A stretch of DNA of 64,000 nt. Source: Vibrio sp. SCSIO 43136 (GTDB taxonomy: Bacteria; Pseudomonadota; Gammaproteobacteria; Enterobacterales; Vibrionaceae). This document shows positions 8,853 to 19,324 of this stretch, one piece after another (within the stretch, counting starts at the first letter, position 1; each line of letters begins with the position of its first letter). Below the pieces are notes generated by a model. The model saw only the letters and a program-made list of their open reading frames with translations. It searched no databases and was not told the DNA's origin. Location: NCBI RefSeq assembly GCF_023716565.1, contig NZ_CP071848.1, forward strand, positions 930,001-994,000, given 5' to 3'. The position numbers and the translations under genes were made by a program.

Positions 8853-8879
8853 GTTTCGAACGATAGTGTTGGTGTTTCG
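8853..8879 (-). promoter_or_regulatory. Candidate DeoR-type operator upstream of ugpB
   Basis: Two direct copies of CGAAAC (minus strand) are 21 bp apart, two helical turns, immediately upstream of the ugpB ribosome site. DeoR-family proteins often bind short TTTCG/CGAAA repeats. The link with the regulator gene in the operon is inference. Confidence 0.3.
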
Positions 8880-8975
8880 TTTGACTGCTATCTTGGCTTG
8901 GCAATATTTCACTTTATGGCTTTATAAATTGCACATTTCTTAATCTTTTATGGCATTTCGATGAAGCTAGAAACA

Positions 8976-9009
8976 AAAAAGCGCTCGGGCAATTGCCAGA
9001 GCGCTTTAG
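8976..9009 (-). terminator. Terminator between the antiporter gene and ugpB
   Basis: The stem AAAGCGCTC/GAGCGCTTT encloses an inner GGCAATTGCC palindrome, and T-rich sequence follows on the minus strand. It isolates the antiporter gene from the ugp operon. Confidence 0.85.
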
Positions 9010-9076
9010 TATAAAGCTCGTTTTGGTTTCGTTTTTTTCGTTTACAGAGATTGCCTGTTTACCAGGCAATATCCGT

Positions 9077-10396
9077 TTAGAGAACCATAGCCGCTAGCCA
9101 ACCAAAGGCAATGAGCGGTAAGTTGTAGTGAACGAAGGTTGGAACCACGGTTTCCCAAATGTGTTCGTGTTGACCGTCTGCGTTAAGGCCAGAAGTTGGG
9201 CCCAACGTGGAGTCAGACGCTGGCGAGCCAGCATCACCTAACGCTGCTGCCGTACCGACAAGTGCGATGGTCGCCATAGGTGAGAAACCAAAAGCTAGAG
9301 CTAGTGGTACATAAATAGTGGCGATAATTGGGATGGTAGAGAAAGAAGAACCAATGCCCATAGTAACCAATAGGCCAACCACTAACATAAGTAGAGCCGC
9401 TAGCGGTTTGTTGTCGCCAATGCTGGTGGAGAGTGCTTCGACCAGCGATTCAACACCACCAGTTTGCTTCATTACGGCGGCGAAACCTGCTGCAGAGATC
9501 ATGATAAAACCGATCATCGCCATCATGTGAACACCTTTGGTGAATACATCTTGGGTCTCTTTCCATGCAATCACACCACCAAAAGTAAATACCATGAAGC
9601 CAGTAAGGCCACCAATAATCATCGAGCCTGTGGTCAGCTGTACGCTTAGCGCAGCAATGATAGCTGCCAGCGCTACCCAAATATGGCGTGGATTAATCGC
9701 TTTTTGCTCTTGAGTTTGAGTCAGCTCCGTTTGCTGATACTCACGAGGTTTACGATAGCTAATAAACATCGCCATCATTAGGCCGAAAATCATGCCTGCT
9801 GCTGGTAATAGCATCGCCATCGGTACTTGGCTGGCGTTGACTTCCAGGCCGTTAGCATGGAGGTTTTCAAGCAAAATGTTGTTGAGGAATATGCCACCAA
9901 ACCCGACCGGTAAAACCATGTAAGGTGTGACCAGACCAAAGGTCAGCACGCAGGCGATAAGACGGCGATCTAGTTTCAATTTGGCAAATACGCCCAATAG
10001 AGGTGGGATCAAAATTGGGATAAAGGCGATATGCACAGGAATGACATTCTGCGAAGAAATGGTCACCAAAATCAATGCACTAAGCACTACGTATTTTAGT
10101 GCTGTCGAGCCTGCATCGCTGTTGCGACCGTTGATATGGGCAATTACTTTGTTGGCAAGAAGATCGGTGAGACCAGAGCGAGAAATCGCAACGGCAAAAG
10201 TGCCAAGCATGGCATAGCTAAGTGCAATCGTCGCACCACCACCTAGGCCACTTTCAAATGCGGTGACGGTGTCGGTAAGGCTCATGCCCGCCACGAGGCC
10301 ACCGACTAAGGCGCTGAACGTCAGAGCGACGACAACGTTGACGCGTAATAATGCAAGCAAAAGCATTACGCATACAGAAATTACTACTGGGTTCAT
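9077..10396 (-). CDS. NhaC-type Na+/H+ antiporter family protein
   Basis: This 439-residue protein is almost entirely hydrophobic, with about 11-12 membrane segments. It has the C-terminal pattern of the NhaC-like antiporters: [20 protein letters not shown], then [26 protein letters not shown] near residue 400. A charged loop ([17 protein letters not shown]) divides the two halves. The family exchanges Na+ for H+ or carries amino or organic acids, so the substrate is uncertain. V. cholerae carries relatives of this type. The gene is single, with a hairpin just after the stop (9047-9070) and a stronger terminator at 8976-9009. Confidence 0.82.
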   Translation of the reverse strand: MNPVVISVCVMLLLALLRVNVVVALTFSALVGGLVAGMSLTDTVTAFESGLGGGATIALSYAMLGTFAVAISRSGLTDLLANKVIAHINGRNSDAGSTALKYVVLSALILVTISSQNVIPVHIAFIPILIPPLLGVFAKLKLDRRLIACVLTFGLVTPYMVLPVGFGGIFLNNILLENLHANGLEVNASQVPMAMLLPAAGMIFGLMMAMFISYRKPREYQQTELTQTQEQKAINPRHIWVALAAIIAALSVQLTTGSMIIGGLTGFMVFTFGGVIAWKETQDVFTKGVHMMAMIGFIMISAAGFAAVMKQTGGVESLVEALSTSIGDNKPLAALLMLVVGLLVTMGIGSSFSTIPIIATIYVPLALAFGFSPMATIALVGTAAALGDAGSPASDSTLGPTSGLNADGQHEHIWETVVPTFVHYNLPLIAFGWLAAMVL

Positions 10397-10425
10397 GTTA
10401 CATCCGAGTTGTGTTTACAAATGAT

Positions 10426-11082
10426 TTATTTTTCGTTTTGTTGTGATTCAATCAGCGGCCAACCACCAAGGGCTTTCCACTTATTGACGATACCGCAAAA
10501 CAGCTCCGCTGTTTTTTCGGTGTCGTAAAGCGCTGAGTGCGCTTCTTTGTTGTCAAAATCCATCCCAGCGGTTCGACATGCTTTCGCCAGTACGGTTTGA
10601 CCATAAGCCAGACCGCTAAGCGCCGCAGTGTCAAAAGTTGCAAAAGGGTGGAAAGGTACACGTTTCAGCTTACAGCGCTCACTAGCGGCCATAACGAAGT
10701 TATGATCAAAAGTGGCATTGTGCGCTACCATGATTGCACGGCTACAATCGGCGGCTTTTTGCTCTTTACGGACCAGTTTATAGATCTCTTTCAACGCCTC
10801 AGCTTCCGGTACTGCACCGCGCAATGGGCTAAACGGGTCACGGATACCATTGAATTCCAATGCTTCTTTTTCAAGGTTGGCACCTTCAAACGGTTCTATA
10901 TGGAAATGAATGGTGCTTGCAGGGTGCAAGTCGCCGTTTTCATCCATACGCAGTGTGACGGCACAAATTTCCAAAAGTGCATCGGTTTTTGCATTGAATC
11001 CTGCGGTTTCCACGTCGATAACAACAGGGAAATAGCCTCTAAAGCGTTTTTTCAGGGTCAATGCGTCGTTTTCTACAGTCAT
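10426..11082 (-). CDS. rnt: Ribonuclease T
   Basis: The 218-residue DEDD-family 3'-5' exoribonuclease trims tRNA and other stable RNA 3' ends. Exo I is VIDVETAGF with D23 and E25; Exo II is HNATFDHNF; Exo III is [14 protein letters not shown], the DEDDh type. The ATG at 11082 gives [20 protein letters not shown], the Vibrio RNase T N terminus; the frame is open for 76 more codons but that part resembles nothing. The gene is divergent from motY, the same arrangement known in V. parahaemolyticus and V. cholerae. Confidence 0.96.
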   Translation of the reverse strand: MTVENDALTLKKRFRGYFPVVIDVETAGFNAKTDALLEICAVTLRMDENGDLHPASTIHFHIEPFEGANLEKEALEFNGIRDPFSPLRGAVPEAEALKEIYKLVRKEQKAADCSRAIMVAHNATFDHNFVMAASERCKLKRVPFHPFATFDTAALSGLAYGQTVLAKACRTAGMDFDNKEAHSALYDTEKTAELFCGIVNKWKALGGWPLIESQQNEK

Positions 11083-11293
11083 AGTTGTGCTAATCCGTGT
11101 GACAAGCTCGGCATTATTGCAGATTATGTCGGTGAGCAAAATAACTTCTGTTGCCTTATTTCTTGTACACTTGGTATTAAAATTGCTTTTAATCCAACAG
11201 AGACGATTAATTGTCGCACTAAGTAACTGATTTCCCGTTTTCTTGCCTTGAAGTGGCAAGAGGTTACCGCGGCATGTAGGCAAAGAGAGTTTT

Positions 11294-12169
11294 ATGACGC
11301 CCCGATACATACTTCCGACTATCGCTTTGATGTTAGGCGCTGCCAGTGCAGTCGCTCAGCCTCGCTATGTGGCAAAACCAGAGCAGTCTAACTGGACCAT
11401 GGCGGTCAATAGCCCGTTGGAGTGTCGGTTAGTTCACCCGATTCCAAATTATGGTGTTGCGGAGTTTACTTCTCGTGCCAGCAAGAAAATCAACTTAGAT
11501 TTTGAGCTTAAGATGCGTCGACCTATGGGGGAAACTCGCAATGTCTCTTTGATTTCGATGCCTCCTGCGTGGCGTCCGGGGGAAAACGCAGAGCGTATTT
11601 CTACTTTAAAGTTCTTTAAACAATTTGATGGTTACATCGGTGGGCAGCTGGCTTGGGGTATCCTATCAGAGCTAGAAAAAGGACGTTATCCAACTTTTAG
11701 CTACGCAGATTGGCAAAGCCGAGATGAGCGAGTAGAAGTGGCGTTGTCGTCGGTTTTATTCCAACAACCATATAATGCGTTCAGTTTGTGCATCAGCCAG
11801 CTTTTACCATACAGCTTTGAAGATATTTCGTTCACGATTTTGCATTATGATCGCAACAGTGATCAGTTAAATAAAGCGTCACAACAGCGTTTGGCAAAAA
11901 TTGCGGAATATGTAAAACATAATAAGGACATCGATCTGGTATTGGTGGCGGCTTACTCTGACTCAACAGGTGGAAAGCAGAGCAATCAGAATTTGTCTGA
12001 GCGCCGTGCTTTAGTATTGCGTGATTATTTTGAATCTCTTGGACTACCTGCCGATCGCATTGAGATCCAAGGTTACGGCGAACGTCGACCAATCGCAGAT
12101 AACACCTCACCGATTGGTAAAGATAAGAACCGTCGTGTGGTGATTTCGCTAGGCCGCAACCAAGTCTAA
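11294..12169 (+). CDS. motY: Sodium-driven flagellar motor protein MotY
   Basis: The 291-residue protein starts with a signal peptide ([21 protein letters not shown], mature end at QPRYV). The N-terminal half is the MotY-specific domain that associates with MotX and the flagellar basal body to make the T ring; the C-terminal half (about 170-290) is an OmpA-like peptidoglycan-binding domain with [28 protein letters not shown] and [11 protein letters not shown]. MotY is needed for stator assembly of the Na+-driven polar flagellum. It is divergent from rnt, as in other vibrios. A GAGAG ribosome site precedes ATG. No convincing sigma-28 promoter was found by eye in the 211-bp gap. Confidence 0.95.
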   Translation: MTPRYILPTIALMLGAASAVAQPRYVAKPEQSNWTMAVNSPLECRLVHPIPNYGVAEFTSRASKKINLDFELKMRRPMGETRNVSLISMPPAWRPGENAERISTLKFFKQFDGYIGGQLAWGILSELEKGRYPTFSYADWQSRDERVEVALSSVLFQQPYNAFSLCISQLLPYSFEDISFTILHYDRNSDQLNKASQQRLAKIAEYVKHNKDIDLVLVAAYSDSTGGKQSNQNLSERRALVLRDYFESLGLPADRIEIQGYGERRPIADNTSPIGKDKNRRVVISLGRNQV

Positions 12170-12199
12170 TCAATAGGCTTTTGGGGAAGCTAAGCTTCC

Positions 12200-12637
12200 C
12201 TAATTGAGCTTGAAGTGGGCGATGACGTTACAGTTGGATGCCGTATCGATATGCTGAACGTGTTTTGCGACTTCTGGGTTAGGGTGGCGCTTCATAAAAT
12301 CGACCAGCGCTTTTTGGCAGCAGCCGAGTGATTCGACAAAAGAATCACAACCTCGGTTTGGGCACTGCGGCACTAATGTTAGAAGCCTTTCTGACGCCAG
12401 TTGAAGGTATTTCAATTCATACTCTTCATCGCTGTTCATTCGCCAAAAATTAGCTAAGTTGTGGCAAGAGGTCACTTTGATCGTTAGTAGATCATCAAGG
12501 TGTAAAGTGTCACTTATCTCAAGCTGGTCTGAAATGGCTAATGCTTGCTGATAATGCAAAATGCAGCGTAAGTAATCTTGTTGATTGAGGGCATTATCGG
12601 CAAGAAGTGTGTGTTTCTCCCATTCTTGAATACTCAT
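12200..12637 (-). CDS. Small Vibrio protein, likely DUF2753 family
   Basis: The 145-residue soluble protein is predicted to be largely helical, with TPR-like pairs (NALNQQDYLRCILHYQQALAIS). It contains five Cys, two in PQCPNRGCDSF and two adjacent in LGCCQKAL, and no signal peptide. I recall a Vibrio family of this size and place (DUF2753) between motY and gloA; the family name is tentative. The ATG at 12637 has GGAG seven bases upstream; the frame opens four codons earlier at a TTG. Function is unknown. Confidence 0.7.
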   Translation of the reverse strand: MSIQEWEKHTLLADNALNQQDYLRCILHYQQALAISDQLEISDTLHLDDLLTIKVTSCHNLANFWRMNSDEEYELKYLQLASERLLTLVPQCPNRGCDSFVESLGCCQKALVDFMKRHPNPEVAKHVQHIDTASNCNVIAHFKLN

Positions 12638-12729
12638 GATTTTCTCCAACTACCATGTCTTAACGAACCAAAGTTGCTTAAATCTAATTGATAACCATTA
12701 TCATGTAAAGCAAGTGTTTTACTAAAGCA

Positions 12730-12757
12730 CAAAAAAAGCGAGCTTCAGCTCGCTTTT
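12730..12757 (-). terminator. Terminator of gloA
   Basis: The stem AAAGCGAGCT/AGCTCGCTTT is followed by TTTTTTG on the minus strand, 25 nt after the gloA stop. Confidence 0.9.
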
Positions 12758-12781
12758 AAGACACTTTCAATATTGCATGGC

Positions 12782-13198
12782 TTATCCGTTTAAGCCTTCA
12801 CTTGCTGACTTGCTTTGAATTAGTTCAATCATGTAACCGTCTGGATCTTTTACAAATGCAATGTGCGTCGACCCACCTTTCACTGGACCAGGTTCACGGG
12901 TTACGTTACCGCCAGCGGCTTTGATGGCATCACATGTAGCGTAGATGTCGTCAAAACCTAGCGCAATATGACCAAATGCATTACCAAGATCATACTCCTT
13001 AGTGCCCCAGTTGTAAGTCAACTCAATCACGGCCCCTTGCGACTCATCTCCATAGCCGACAAACGCCAGTGTATATTCGTACTGTTCGTTGTCGTGTTGG
13101 CGCAATAAGTCCATGCCAAGCACTTCGGTGTAGAATTTGATGGATTTATCTAAATCACCCACGCGTAGCATGGTGTGAAGAACTCGAGCATTTTGCAT
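12782..13198 (-). CDS. gloA: Lactoylglutathione lyase (glyoxalase I)
   Basis: This 138-residue cytoplasmic metalloenzyme isomerises the hemithioacetal of methylglyoxal and glutathione to S-lactoylglutathione. It has the paired beta-alpha-beta-beta-beta modules of the family: [16 protein letters not shown] at the N terminus (first metal His), VIELTYNWG (Glu), HIALGFDD (His) and [11 protein letters not shown] (last Glu). The ATG at 13198 is preceded by AAGGAT and gives [11 protein letters not shown]; six more codons are open. It lies beside nth and rsx, as in V. cholerae, but with its own terminator. Confidence 0.96.
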   Translation of the reverse strand: MQNARVLHTMLRVGDLDKSIKFYTEVLGMDLLRQHDNEQYEYTLAFVGYGDESQGAVIELTYNWGTKEYDLGNAFGHIALGFDDIYATCDAIKAAGGNVTREPGPVKGGSTHIAFVKDPDGYMIELIQSKSASEGLNG

Positions 13199-13411
13199 TT
13201 TGATTATCCTTAACAAGTAGATATGGTTAAATTATATCTAATTCGGTTGCGACTGTTAGCGTTAATTTTATTACGTTTTTTTATTCTTTTGATAATGGAT
13301 GGTTTGAAGGAGTCGTAGGTTCGGCAAGCAGAACTAGGAGCAGAAAGATAGAGCTATGTTGCGTCATAGCCATCAGCGCAATGGGCGTCGAACACAGTGC
13401 TCCATATAAGA

Positions 13412-13440
13412 CAAAGCCCTAAAGGTTTCTTTAGGGCTTG
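13412..13440 (-). terminator. Terminator of the rsx-nth operon
   Basis: An 11-bp stem (AAGCCCTAAAG/CTTTAGGGCTT) with a 4-nt loop lies just downstream of the nth stop on the minus strand, followed by TGTCTT. The T run is short. Confidence 0.75.
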
Positions 13441-13454
13441 AGATGACTTTGCCG

Positions 13455-14096
13455 TTATTCGTTCGGATAGACCTTGTCCTTAAACTCACATAAGTCTTCA
13501 ATAATGCAGCTGCCGCAACGTGGTTTGCGTGCGACACAAGTGTAGCGTCCGTGAAGGATTAACCAGTGGTGAACATCGAGTTTGAACTCTTTAGGCACAA
13601 CCTTGAGTAGCTTGGCTTCGACGTCATCGACGTTTTTGCCCATAGCGAATTTAGTGCGATTGGATACTCGAAAAATATGGGTATCTACGGCAATCGTTGG
13701 CCAACCAAAAGCCGTGTTTAACACCACATTGGCTGTCTTTCGACCTACACCGGGTAAGGCTTCTAGTGCTTCTCGGTTTTCAGGCACTTCACCACCATGC
13801 TGTTCAATCAAGATCTTACAGGTCTTGATGACATTTTCCGCTTTGGAATTAAAGAGGCCGATGGTTTTGATGTACTCTTTGACGCCATCAACCCCAAGGT
13901 CCAATAACCCCTGTGGCGTGTTTGCCACTGGGTAAAGCTTATCTGTGGCTTTGTTGACACTGACATCAGTTGCTTGGGCAGACAACAGGACCGCAATCAG
14001 CAGCTCAAATGGAGAAGACCAGTTAAGCTCCGTTTGCGGATTGGGGTTATCGGCTCTCAAGCGTTCTAATATCTCTTTACGCTTTGTATTGTTCAT
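13455..14096 (-). CDS. nth: Endonuclease III
   Basis: The 213-residue DNA glycosylase/AP lyase removes oxidised pyrimidines in base-excision repair. The helix-hairpin-helix LPGVGRKTANVVL carries catalytic Lys120, and Asp138 is in VDTHIFRV. The [4Fe-4S] cluster ligands C187, C194, C197 and C203 have the canonical C-x6-C-x2-C-x5-C spacing. It follows rsxE by 28 bases and is the last gene of the rsx operon, the same linkage seen in E. coli. Confidence 0.97.
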   Translation of the reverse strand: MNNTKRKEILERLRADNPNPQTELNWSSPFELLIAVLLSAQATDVSVNKATDKLYPVANTPQGLLDLGVDGVKEYIKTIGLFNSKAENVIKTCKILIEQHGGEVPENREALEALPGVGRKTANVVLNTAFGWPTIAVDTHIFRVSNRTKFAMGKNVDDVEAKLLKVVPKEFKLDVHHWLILHGRYTCVARKPRCGSCIIEDLCEFKDKVYPNE

Positions 14097-14124
14097 AGTG
14101 AAGGCTGCTTACAGTGTATTTTTA

Positions 14125-14814
14125 TTAATTGGTGACTCGAGCTCGTTCGATCTCGGTTTTTGCCTCTTTGGGCTTTTTGTTTGCCATACGGCTATCGATA
14201 ATGTTTTTGCCTGCGATGAGGAAACCCACACCGATAAATGCCCCCGGAGGCAGTAGTGCCAGCAGGAACTTGCTATCTATTTCAAATACTTGGATACGTA
14301 GTATTGATGCCCATTCGCCTAGCAAGAGGTCTGCACCATCAAATAAGGTGCCGTTACCGACGATTTCACGCAGTGCGCCTAGTGCAACTAGGGCAAGTGT
14401 CATGCCCATTCCCATCCAGAATCCATCAATTGCTGCTGGTCCTACTGCGTTTTTAGATGCGAATGCTTCGGCTCGGCCGATAATGATGCAGTTAGTTACG
14501 ATCAGCGGGATAAATATACCTAGCGAGAGGTAAAGTCCGTAAGCGTAGGCATTCATTAGTAGTTGTACGCAAGTAACCAGTGATGCGATGATCATAACAA
14601 ATACTGGGATACGTACTTCTTTTGGCACGTAATCTCGCACTAAAGAAACGGTCACGTTCGAGCCAACCAGTACTAGTAATGTCGCAATACCTAGACCCAG
14701 TGCGTTAGTGACGGTAGATGACACCGCAAGCAATGGGCACAGACCCAACAGTTGTACTAGTGCTGGGTTATTGTCCCAAACTCCGTTCTTAAACAGTTCT
14801 TTGTGGCTAGACAT
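14125..14814 (-). CDS. rsxE: Electron transport complex subunit RsxE/RnfE
   Basis: The 229-residue inner-membrane subunit of the Rnf/Rsx complex has about six helices. It starts with the family signature [23 protein letters not shown] and includes RAEAFASKN, shared with NqrD. With RsxA it forms the membrane core near the shared [2Fe-2S] centre. It begins two bases after rsxG and precedes nth. The charged tail ([18 protein letters not shown]) is cytoplasmic. Confidence 0.95.
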   Translation of the reverse strand: MSSHKELFKNGVWDNNPALVQLLGLCPLLAVSSTVTNALGLGIATLLVLVGSNVTVSLVRDYVPKEVRIPVFVMIIASLVTCVQLLMNAYAYGLYLSLGIFIPLIVTNCIIIGRAEAFASKNAVGPAAIDGFWMGMGMTLALVALGALREIVGNGTLFDGADLLLGEWASILRIQVFEIDSKFLLALLPPGAFIGVGFLIAGKNIIDSRMANKKPKEAKTEIERARVTN

Positions 14815-14816
14815 GA

Positions 14817-15524
14817 TTATTCCTCCCCACAGTTGAGCGGTCGGCTACTGATGGTACGTGCGATTTGATGGTAGTAGATCGAAACGTTTTTCACCGCTTT
14901 TACGACAGCACGTGGCGTGATAGTCGCCCCAGTGAAACCGTCAAATTGGCCGCCATCTTTTTTCACTTGAAACTCTTTCATAGTTAGAGACTTCAGCTCA
15001 ACATTTGCTGGCCCTTTATAAGTGGCGCTTGTCGTACCATCATGATCTCCACCACTGTTGTTTAGGTTAAGGCGCTTGCCTGCAAAACTATCGACCCAGT
15101 TGGTGACATTTCTATCGATCTTATCGCCTAGTCCCGGTGTTTCATTGTGCTCCAATACTCGTACGCCTGTGATGGCTCCGTAATTGGTAAAGCCAACTAG
15201 AATGCGGATCTCGCCGTTGTAGCCATCAGGTGCAATGGCTTCGATCGCAAGGCCGGTTTGATACCCTTTTTTACGAGCGATGTAGACTGGCATGGATTCA
15301 TCTGTGCCGAGATATTTTGGGTTGTTTATCAGGGTACAGAATTTAAATAGGTCGTTGTCATGGGTTTCTTCTGGGATCACTTCATTGAGCAACTTGCGTA
15401 AGTTTTGCTGCTTTTGATAGGTGATCTGATCTTTGGTTAAAGCGTACGTTGCAACAACCAATCCGGTGGAGAGTAGGGCAAATAACGCCAGTACAGCACC
15501 ATTTTTTTGAATTGCTTTGATCAT
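14817..15524 (-). CDS. rsxG: Electron transport complex subunit RsxG/RnfG
   Basis: The 235-residue subunit has one N-terminal membrane anchor ([20 protein letters not shown]) and a periplasmic FMN-binding domain. FMN is attached covalently to a Thr by ApbE; the motif is [11 protein letters not shown] near residue 190. [17 protein letters not shown] is also typical. Only 12 bases separate it from rsxD. Confidence 0.95.
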   Translation of the reverse strand: MIKAIQKNGAVLALFALLSTGLVVATYALTKDQITYQKQQNLRKLLNEVIPEETHDNDLFKFCTLINNPKYLGTDESMPVYIARKKGYQTGLAIEAIAPDGYNGEIRILVGFTNYGAITGVRVLEHNETPGLGDKIDRNVTNWVDSFAGKRLNLNNSGGDHDGTTSATYKGPANVELKSLTMKEFQVKKDGGQFDGFTGATITPRAVVKAVKNVSIYYHQIARTISSRPLNCGEE

Positions 15525-15536
15525 GGTCTGTTCCCG

Positions 15537-16583
15537 TTAGTGTCCATAAGTTTTTGGTTTGGTGTAGTGATCGATTAACGGTACGCACATGTTGGCAATT
15601 AATACCGAGAAAGCGACACCATCAGGGAAGCCGCCCCATGTACGGATCACAAACACCAGAAAACCGAGCATAGCGCCAAAAATCAAACGACCTTTGACCG
15701 TCGTTGATGCTGATACTGGGTCTGTTGCGATAAAGAAAGCTCCAAGCATGGTTGCACCAGAGAGCAGATGCACAATAGGGCTTGGTGTTGTACCCGGCGC
15801 AAACAAGAACGCCAAGGTCGAGAAAAGCACTAAACTAGCTAGAAAAGCGACTGGGATGTACCACTGAATAATACGCAGTTTAATTAGCGCCAAACCACCA
15901 ATGAGGTAGGCAAGGTTTACCCACTCCCAACCAATGCCCGCCAGTGCGGAGAATTGTGGTTTCGCCATAGTTTCTTGAATTGTCGAGCCTATGTATTCTG
16001 CGCTTCGTAATGCATCTAGAGGCGTGGCCATCGTGATGCCATCAATGCTGGTACGGAACTGTTGCAATGAGTAACCATCACCAGTGTACTCAGTAAAGAT
16101 CAAGCAGAAGGCATCGACTAAACTGGCTTGATTAGGAGCCAAGTCGCTTGGTGCGATCCAACTGGTCATTTGCAGCGGAAACGAGATCAGCAATACCACG
16201 TAAGCGACCATTGCAGGGTTAAAGATATTCTGCCCAAGCCCACCATAGAGGTGTTTTGCTACAACAATCGCAAAGAACATACCTATCACTAAGATCCACC
16301 AAGGAGCCAGTGGCGGTATCGCAACCGCCAATAACCAAGCGGTGACAAAGGCGCTGTTGTCACGTAAAGCCCCGATCGGGTTGCGCTTACGTAGCAGCAT
16401 GACTGCGCCTTCCATCAGCACGGCGAGTAGCAGGGCAAATATCAATTGGATCAAGGTGCCCCAGCCAAAAAAGTATAGCTGAGCAATGAGCCCCGGTATC
16501 GCACACAACGCAACGGTGCGCATCAAGTCTGGTGTGCTTTTACGATTATGAGCGTGTGGAGAGCTAGCGATAAAGAAAGACAC
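15537..16583 (-). CDS. rsxD: Electron transport complex subunit RsxD/RnfD
   Basis: The 348-residue protein has about nine membrane segments and carries the second covalent FMN, at the Thr of [11 protein letters not shown]. The [15 protein letters not shown] loop is typical of RnfD/NqrB. It starts with GTG at 16583, sharing one base with the rsxC stop codon, with AAGGAGAA just upstream, so the two genes are translationally coupled. Confidence 0.95.
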   Translation of the reverse strand: MSFFIASSPHAHNRKSTPDLMRTVALCAIPGLIAQLYFFGWGTLIQLIFALLLAVLMEGAVMLLRKRNPIGALRDNSAFVTAWLLAVAIPPLAPWWILVIGMFFAIVVAKHLYGGLGQNIFNPAMVAYVVLLISFPLQMTSWIAPSDLAPNQASLVDAFCLIFTEYTGDGYSLQQFRTSIDGITMATPLDALRSAEYIGSTIQETMAKPQFSALAGIGWEWVNLAYLIGGLALIKLRIIQWYIPVAFLASLVLFSTLAFLFAPGTTPSPIVHLLSGATMLGAFFIATDPVSASTTVKGRLIFGAMLGFLVFVIRTWGGFPDGVAFSVLIANMCVPLIDHYTKPKTYGH

Positions 16584-19315
16584 TACTCATTCTCCTTAGT
16601 TTGTTTTTGTTGCATGGCTGCCTTACGTGCTTTGGCACGAGCGATGGCTGCTGCGACGGCGGCCTTTTTCGGGTCTTCTTGAGTTTCTGGCTCTGACTCT
16701 TGCTCAGTATCAGCTTGTGGCTCGGCATTTTCTTGCGCCGCTTTACGGGCTTTAGCACGAGCAATCGCCGCAGCGACAGCGGCTTTCTTCGGATCTTCGG
16801 CAGGCTCAGCCTCTTGCTCAGCTTCGATTTGAGGCTCGGTATTTTCTTGCGCCGCTTTGCGAGCTTTAGCACGAGCAATCGCCGCAGCGACGGCGGCTTT
16901 CTTCGGATCTTCGGTAGCATCAGCCTCTTGCTCAGCTTCGATTTGAGGATCGGTATTTTCTTGCGCCGCTTTGCGAGCTTTAGCACGAGCAATCGCCGCA
17001 GCGACGGCGGCTTTCTTCGGATCTTCGGCAGCTTCAGACTCTTGCTCAGTTTCGACTAGAGGCTCAGAGTTTTCTTGGGCCGCTTTGCGAGCCTTGGCAC
17101 GAGCAATCGCGGCAGCGACGGCGGCTTTCTTCGGATCTTCGGCAGCCTCAGACTCTTGCTCAGTTTCGACTAGAGGCTCAGAACTATCTTGCGTCGCTTT
17201 ACGGGCTTTAGCACGAGCAATAGCGGCAGCGACAGCGGCTTTCTTTGGATCTTCGGCAGCCTCAGACGCTTGCTCAGCTTCGTCTTGAGGCTGAGTATTT
17301 TCTTGCGCCGCTTTTCGAGCTTTAGCACGGGCAATAGCGGCAGCGACGGCGTCTTTTTTGGTACTGCTATCATCAGAGGTGCTGTTTGTTGTATCGTCTT
17401 GAGTATCCGTTGTCTGTTGCGCTGCTTTACGGGCCTTTGCTCTAGCGATAGCGGCAGCCACGGCATCTTTTTTGTCAGTGCTGTCTGCTGGCGAGTCGTT
17501 ATCGGTTTGAACTTGCGCCGCTTTTTTAGCCTTTGCACGAGCAATAGCGGCTGCAACAGCATCTTTTTTCTCGGTAGCGTTCTCAGATTCAGACGTTTCT
17601 TGCGCTTGCTCTTGTGCTTGTTTGGCTTTACGCAGACGAGCTTCCTCTTTGCGTTTTTTGCGCAGCTCAATCATTTCACTGTTGTCAGGTTCTTGAGCGT
17701 TACTCTTAGCTGCTTCAGCTTGCTTTGCTTTGGCTCTTGCGATAGCCGCTGCGACAGCTGGTTTTGGCGCATTGTCTGGTTGTGCTTTCTGAGCTTTAAC
17801 ACGTTCAATAGCGGCAGCTACAGCATCATCACCACCCGTAGCTTTCATCTCTTTGCGTCGTTGCTCGGCGGCCTTTTTGAAGCGATTCTCTCGCTCAGCT
17901 TTTTCACGCTCAAGTCGTGCGTTACGTTCTTCAAATCGAGCTTTAGCTCGTTCTGCGGCTTGTGCTTCTTGCTGTTGAGTGCGAATTTCAGCTTTTGCTT
18001 GACGATAGTATTCGACTAGCGGGATCTCACTCGGGCACACGTACGCACATGCCCCACACTCAATGCAATCCTTTAGATTGAGCTCTTCACACTTCTGGTA
18101 ATCAGCGTCTTTGGCATACCACTGCAATTGTTGTGGAAGAAGATTAGCAGGGCACACTTCTGCACATGATGAACAGCGAATACACTCCATTTCGTAGCGA
18201 TTGGCTGGGATCTCTTTATGCGTTGGAGCCAAGATACAGTTAGTGGTCTTGGTAATAGGGACAGAGGTATGAGGTAACGTGAAACCCATCATAGGTCCGC
18301 CCAAAATCAGTCTTGGTGACTTCTTGCTTGGCTGATAGTCAAACTGATCAAGAAGGAACTGGATCGGAGTACCGATGCGGGTCCAAACATTTTGCGGCTG
18401 CTTGAAGCAGTTACCTGTTAAGGTGACTACACGCTCGGTGAGTGGCTCACCATCGATGATCGCTTTTTTAACTGCTTGCACCGAACCTACGTTTTGTACC
18501 AGCACGCCGATATCAGCAGGAATACCATTCTTAGGCACTTCCTGATTAGTCAAAATCTTAATCAGTTGCTTTTCACCGCCAGAAGGGTACTTGGTTGGGA
18601 TCACTCGGATCACCAGATCTTTTTGTGTCGCAGCGACTTCAAGGGCTTTTACGGCTTCTGGCTTGTTATCTTCAACAGCGATGATGGTTAGCTCAGGCTT
18701 AAGGATATGCTCAATGATATCTATGCCTTGAATTATTTCATCAGCGTGCTCACGCATTAGAATGTCATCGGCGGTGATGTAAGGTTCACATTCGGCAGCA
18801 TTGATGATCAGGATTTTGGTCTTGGCCATGCCCGATTGAATTTTCTTCGCCGTCGGAAATCCAGCACCACCCATACCAGAAACACCAGCCTGACGAATCG
18901 TTTCAATCAGGATCTCAGCGGTTTCTTGCTGATAATCTGGCATTGGCTGTCTATCGAACCACTTATCCTTGCCATCGGCTGTGATGACAATGCTGAGCTC
19001 AGCTAGACCCGATGGGTGGGTTGAGGTGCGAGGTTCGATAGCGGTGACTGTGCCAGAGGTCGGTGCATGAACAGGTAACATGAAGCTCAAAGGGCAATCG
19101 GTTAAGCGTTGTCCACGCAAAACTTTTTGACCCACTTCAACGCAGATATCGCCTGACTTACCAATGTGCTGCTTTAGTGGCAGCACAAACTCATTTGCCA
19201 GTGGTGCGTGACTGAGGGAAGTTTTAACTGATTGTTGCTTATTTTCTGGCGGGTGAACACCTCCGTGGAAGTCCCACAGATAACCAGAACGAATTTTCTC
19301 TACTAATGACAACAT
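16583..19315 (-). CDS. rsxC: Electron transport complex subunit RsxC/RnfC, repeat-extended
   Basis: RsxC is the peripheral NADH-side subunit. The N-terminal part (about 1-370) carries the glycine-rich [16 protein letters not shown] motif for nucleotide/FMN binding. Two [4Fe-4S] motifs follow, [12 protein letters not shown] and [12 protein letters not shown], near residues 380-430. A charged helical linker leads into a long tail with eleven copies of [14 protein letters not shown] separated by acidic spacers rich in E, Q and P. The last units are about 38 residues (114 bp) each. The total of 910 residues exceeds E. coli RsxC (about 740). The ATG at 19315 is preceded by AAGGA; a TTG two codons earlier is less likely. 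Antisense ORFs across the tail are shadows of the repeats. Confidence 0.95.
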   Translation of the reverse strand: MLSLVEKIRSGYLWDFHGGVHPPENKQQSVKTSLSHAPLANEFVLPLKQHIGKSGDICVEVGQKVLRGQRLTDCPLSFMLPVHAPTSGTVTAIEPRTSTHPSGLAELSIVITADGKDKWFDRQPMPDYQQETAEILIETIRQAGVSGMGGAGFPTAKKIQSGMAKTKILIINAAECEPYITADDILMREHADEIIQGIDIIEHILKPELTIIAVEDNKPEAVKALEVAATQKDLVIRVIPTKYPSGGEKQLIKILTNQEVPKNGIPADIGVLVQNVGSVQAVKKAIIDGEPLTERVVTLTGNCFKQPQNVWTRIGTPIQFLLDQFDYQPSKKSPRLILGGPMMGFTLPHTSVPITKTTNCILAPTHKEIPANRYEMECIRCSSCAEVCPANLLPQQLQWYAKDADYQKCEELNLKDCIECGACAYVCPSEIPLVEYYRQAKAEIRTQQQEAQAAERAKARFEERNARLEREKAERENRFKKAAEQRRKEMKATGGDDAVAAAIERVKAQKAQPDNAPKPAVAAAIARAKAKQAEAAKSNAQEPDNSEMIELRKKRKEEARLRKAKQAQEQAQETSESENATEKKDAVAAAIARAKAKKAAQVQTDNDSPADSTDKKDAVAAAIARAKARKAAQQTTDTQDDTTNSTSDDSSTKKDAVAAAIARAKARKAAQENTQPQDEAEQASEAAEDPKKAAVAAAIARAKARKATQDSSEPLVETEQESEAAEDPKKAAVAAAIARAKARKAAQENSEPLVETEQESEAAEDPKKAAVAAAIARAKARKAAQENTDPQIEAEQEADATEDPKKAAVAAAIARAKARKAAQENTEPQIEAEQEAEPAEDPKKAAVAAAIARAKARKAAQENAEPQADTEQESEPETQEDPKKAAVAAAIARAKARKAAMQQKQTKENE
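16610..17330 (-). repeat. Tandem ~114-bp coding repeats in rsxC
   Basis: Units encode [18 protein letters not shown] plus about 20 residues of acidic spacer (QEN.EP..E.EQE.E..ED). Four or five units are near identical at DNA level and a partial unit ends the gene. Older, more divergent units continue upstream to about 17870. Confidence 0.9.
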
Positions 19316-19324
19316 ACTCAATCC

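Noticed and set aside
9047..9071. Main terminator for the antiporter gene
   Set aside because: The stem ATTGCCTG/CAGGCAAT is real but no T run follows directly; the hairpin at 8976-9009 is a better candidate.
10537..11226. A 229-residue plus-strand ORF opposite rnt
   Set aside because: It is antisense to rnt, whose family, motifs and length are certain; it matches nothing recognisable.
11083..11293. Sigma-28 promoter for motY
   Set aside because: Fragments such as TAAG and CGATTAA occur but no pair has the required spacing.
16564..18019. Overlapping ORFs on both strands within rsxC (105-276 residues)
   Set aside because: They are shadows of the 114-bp coding repeats, which leave several frames open.
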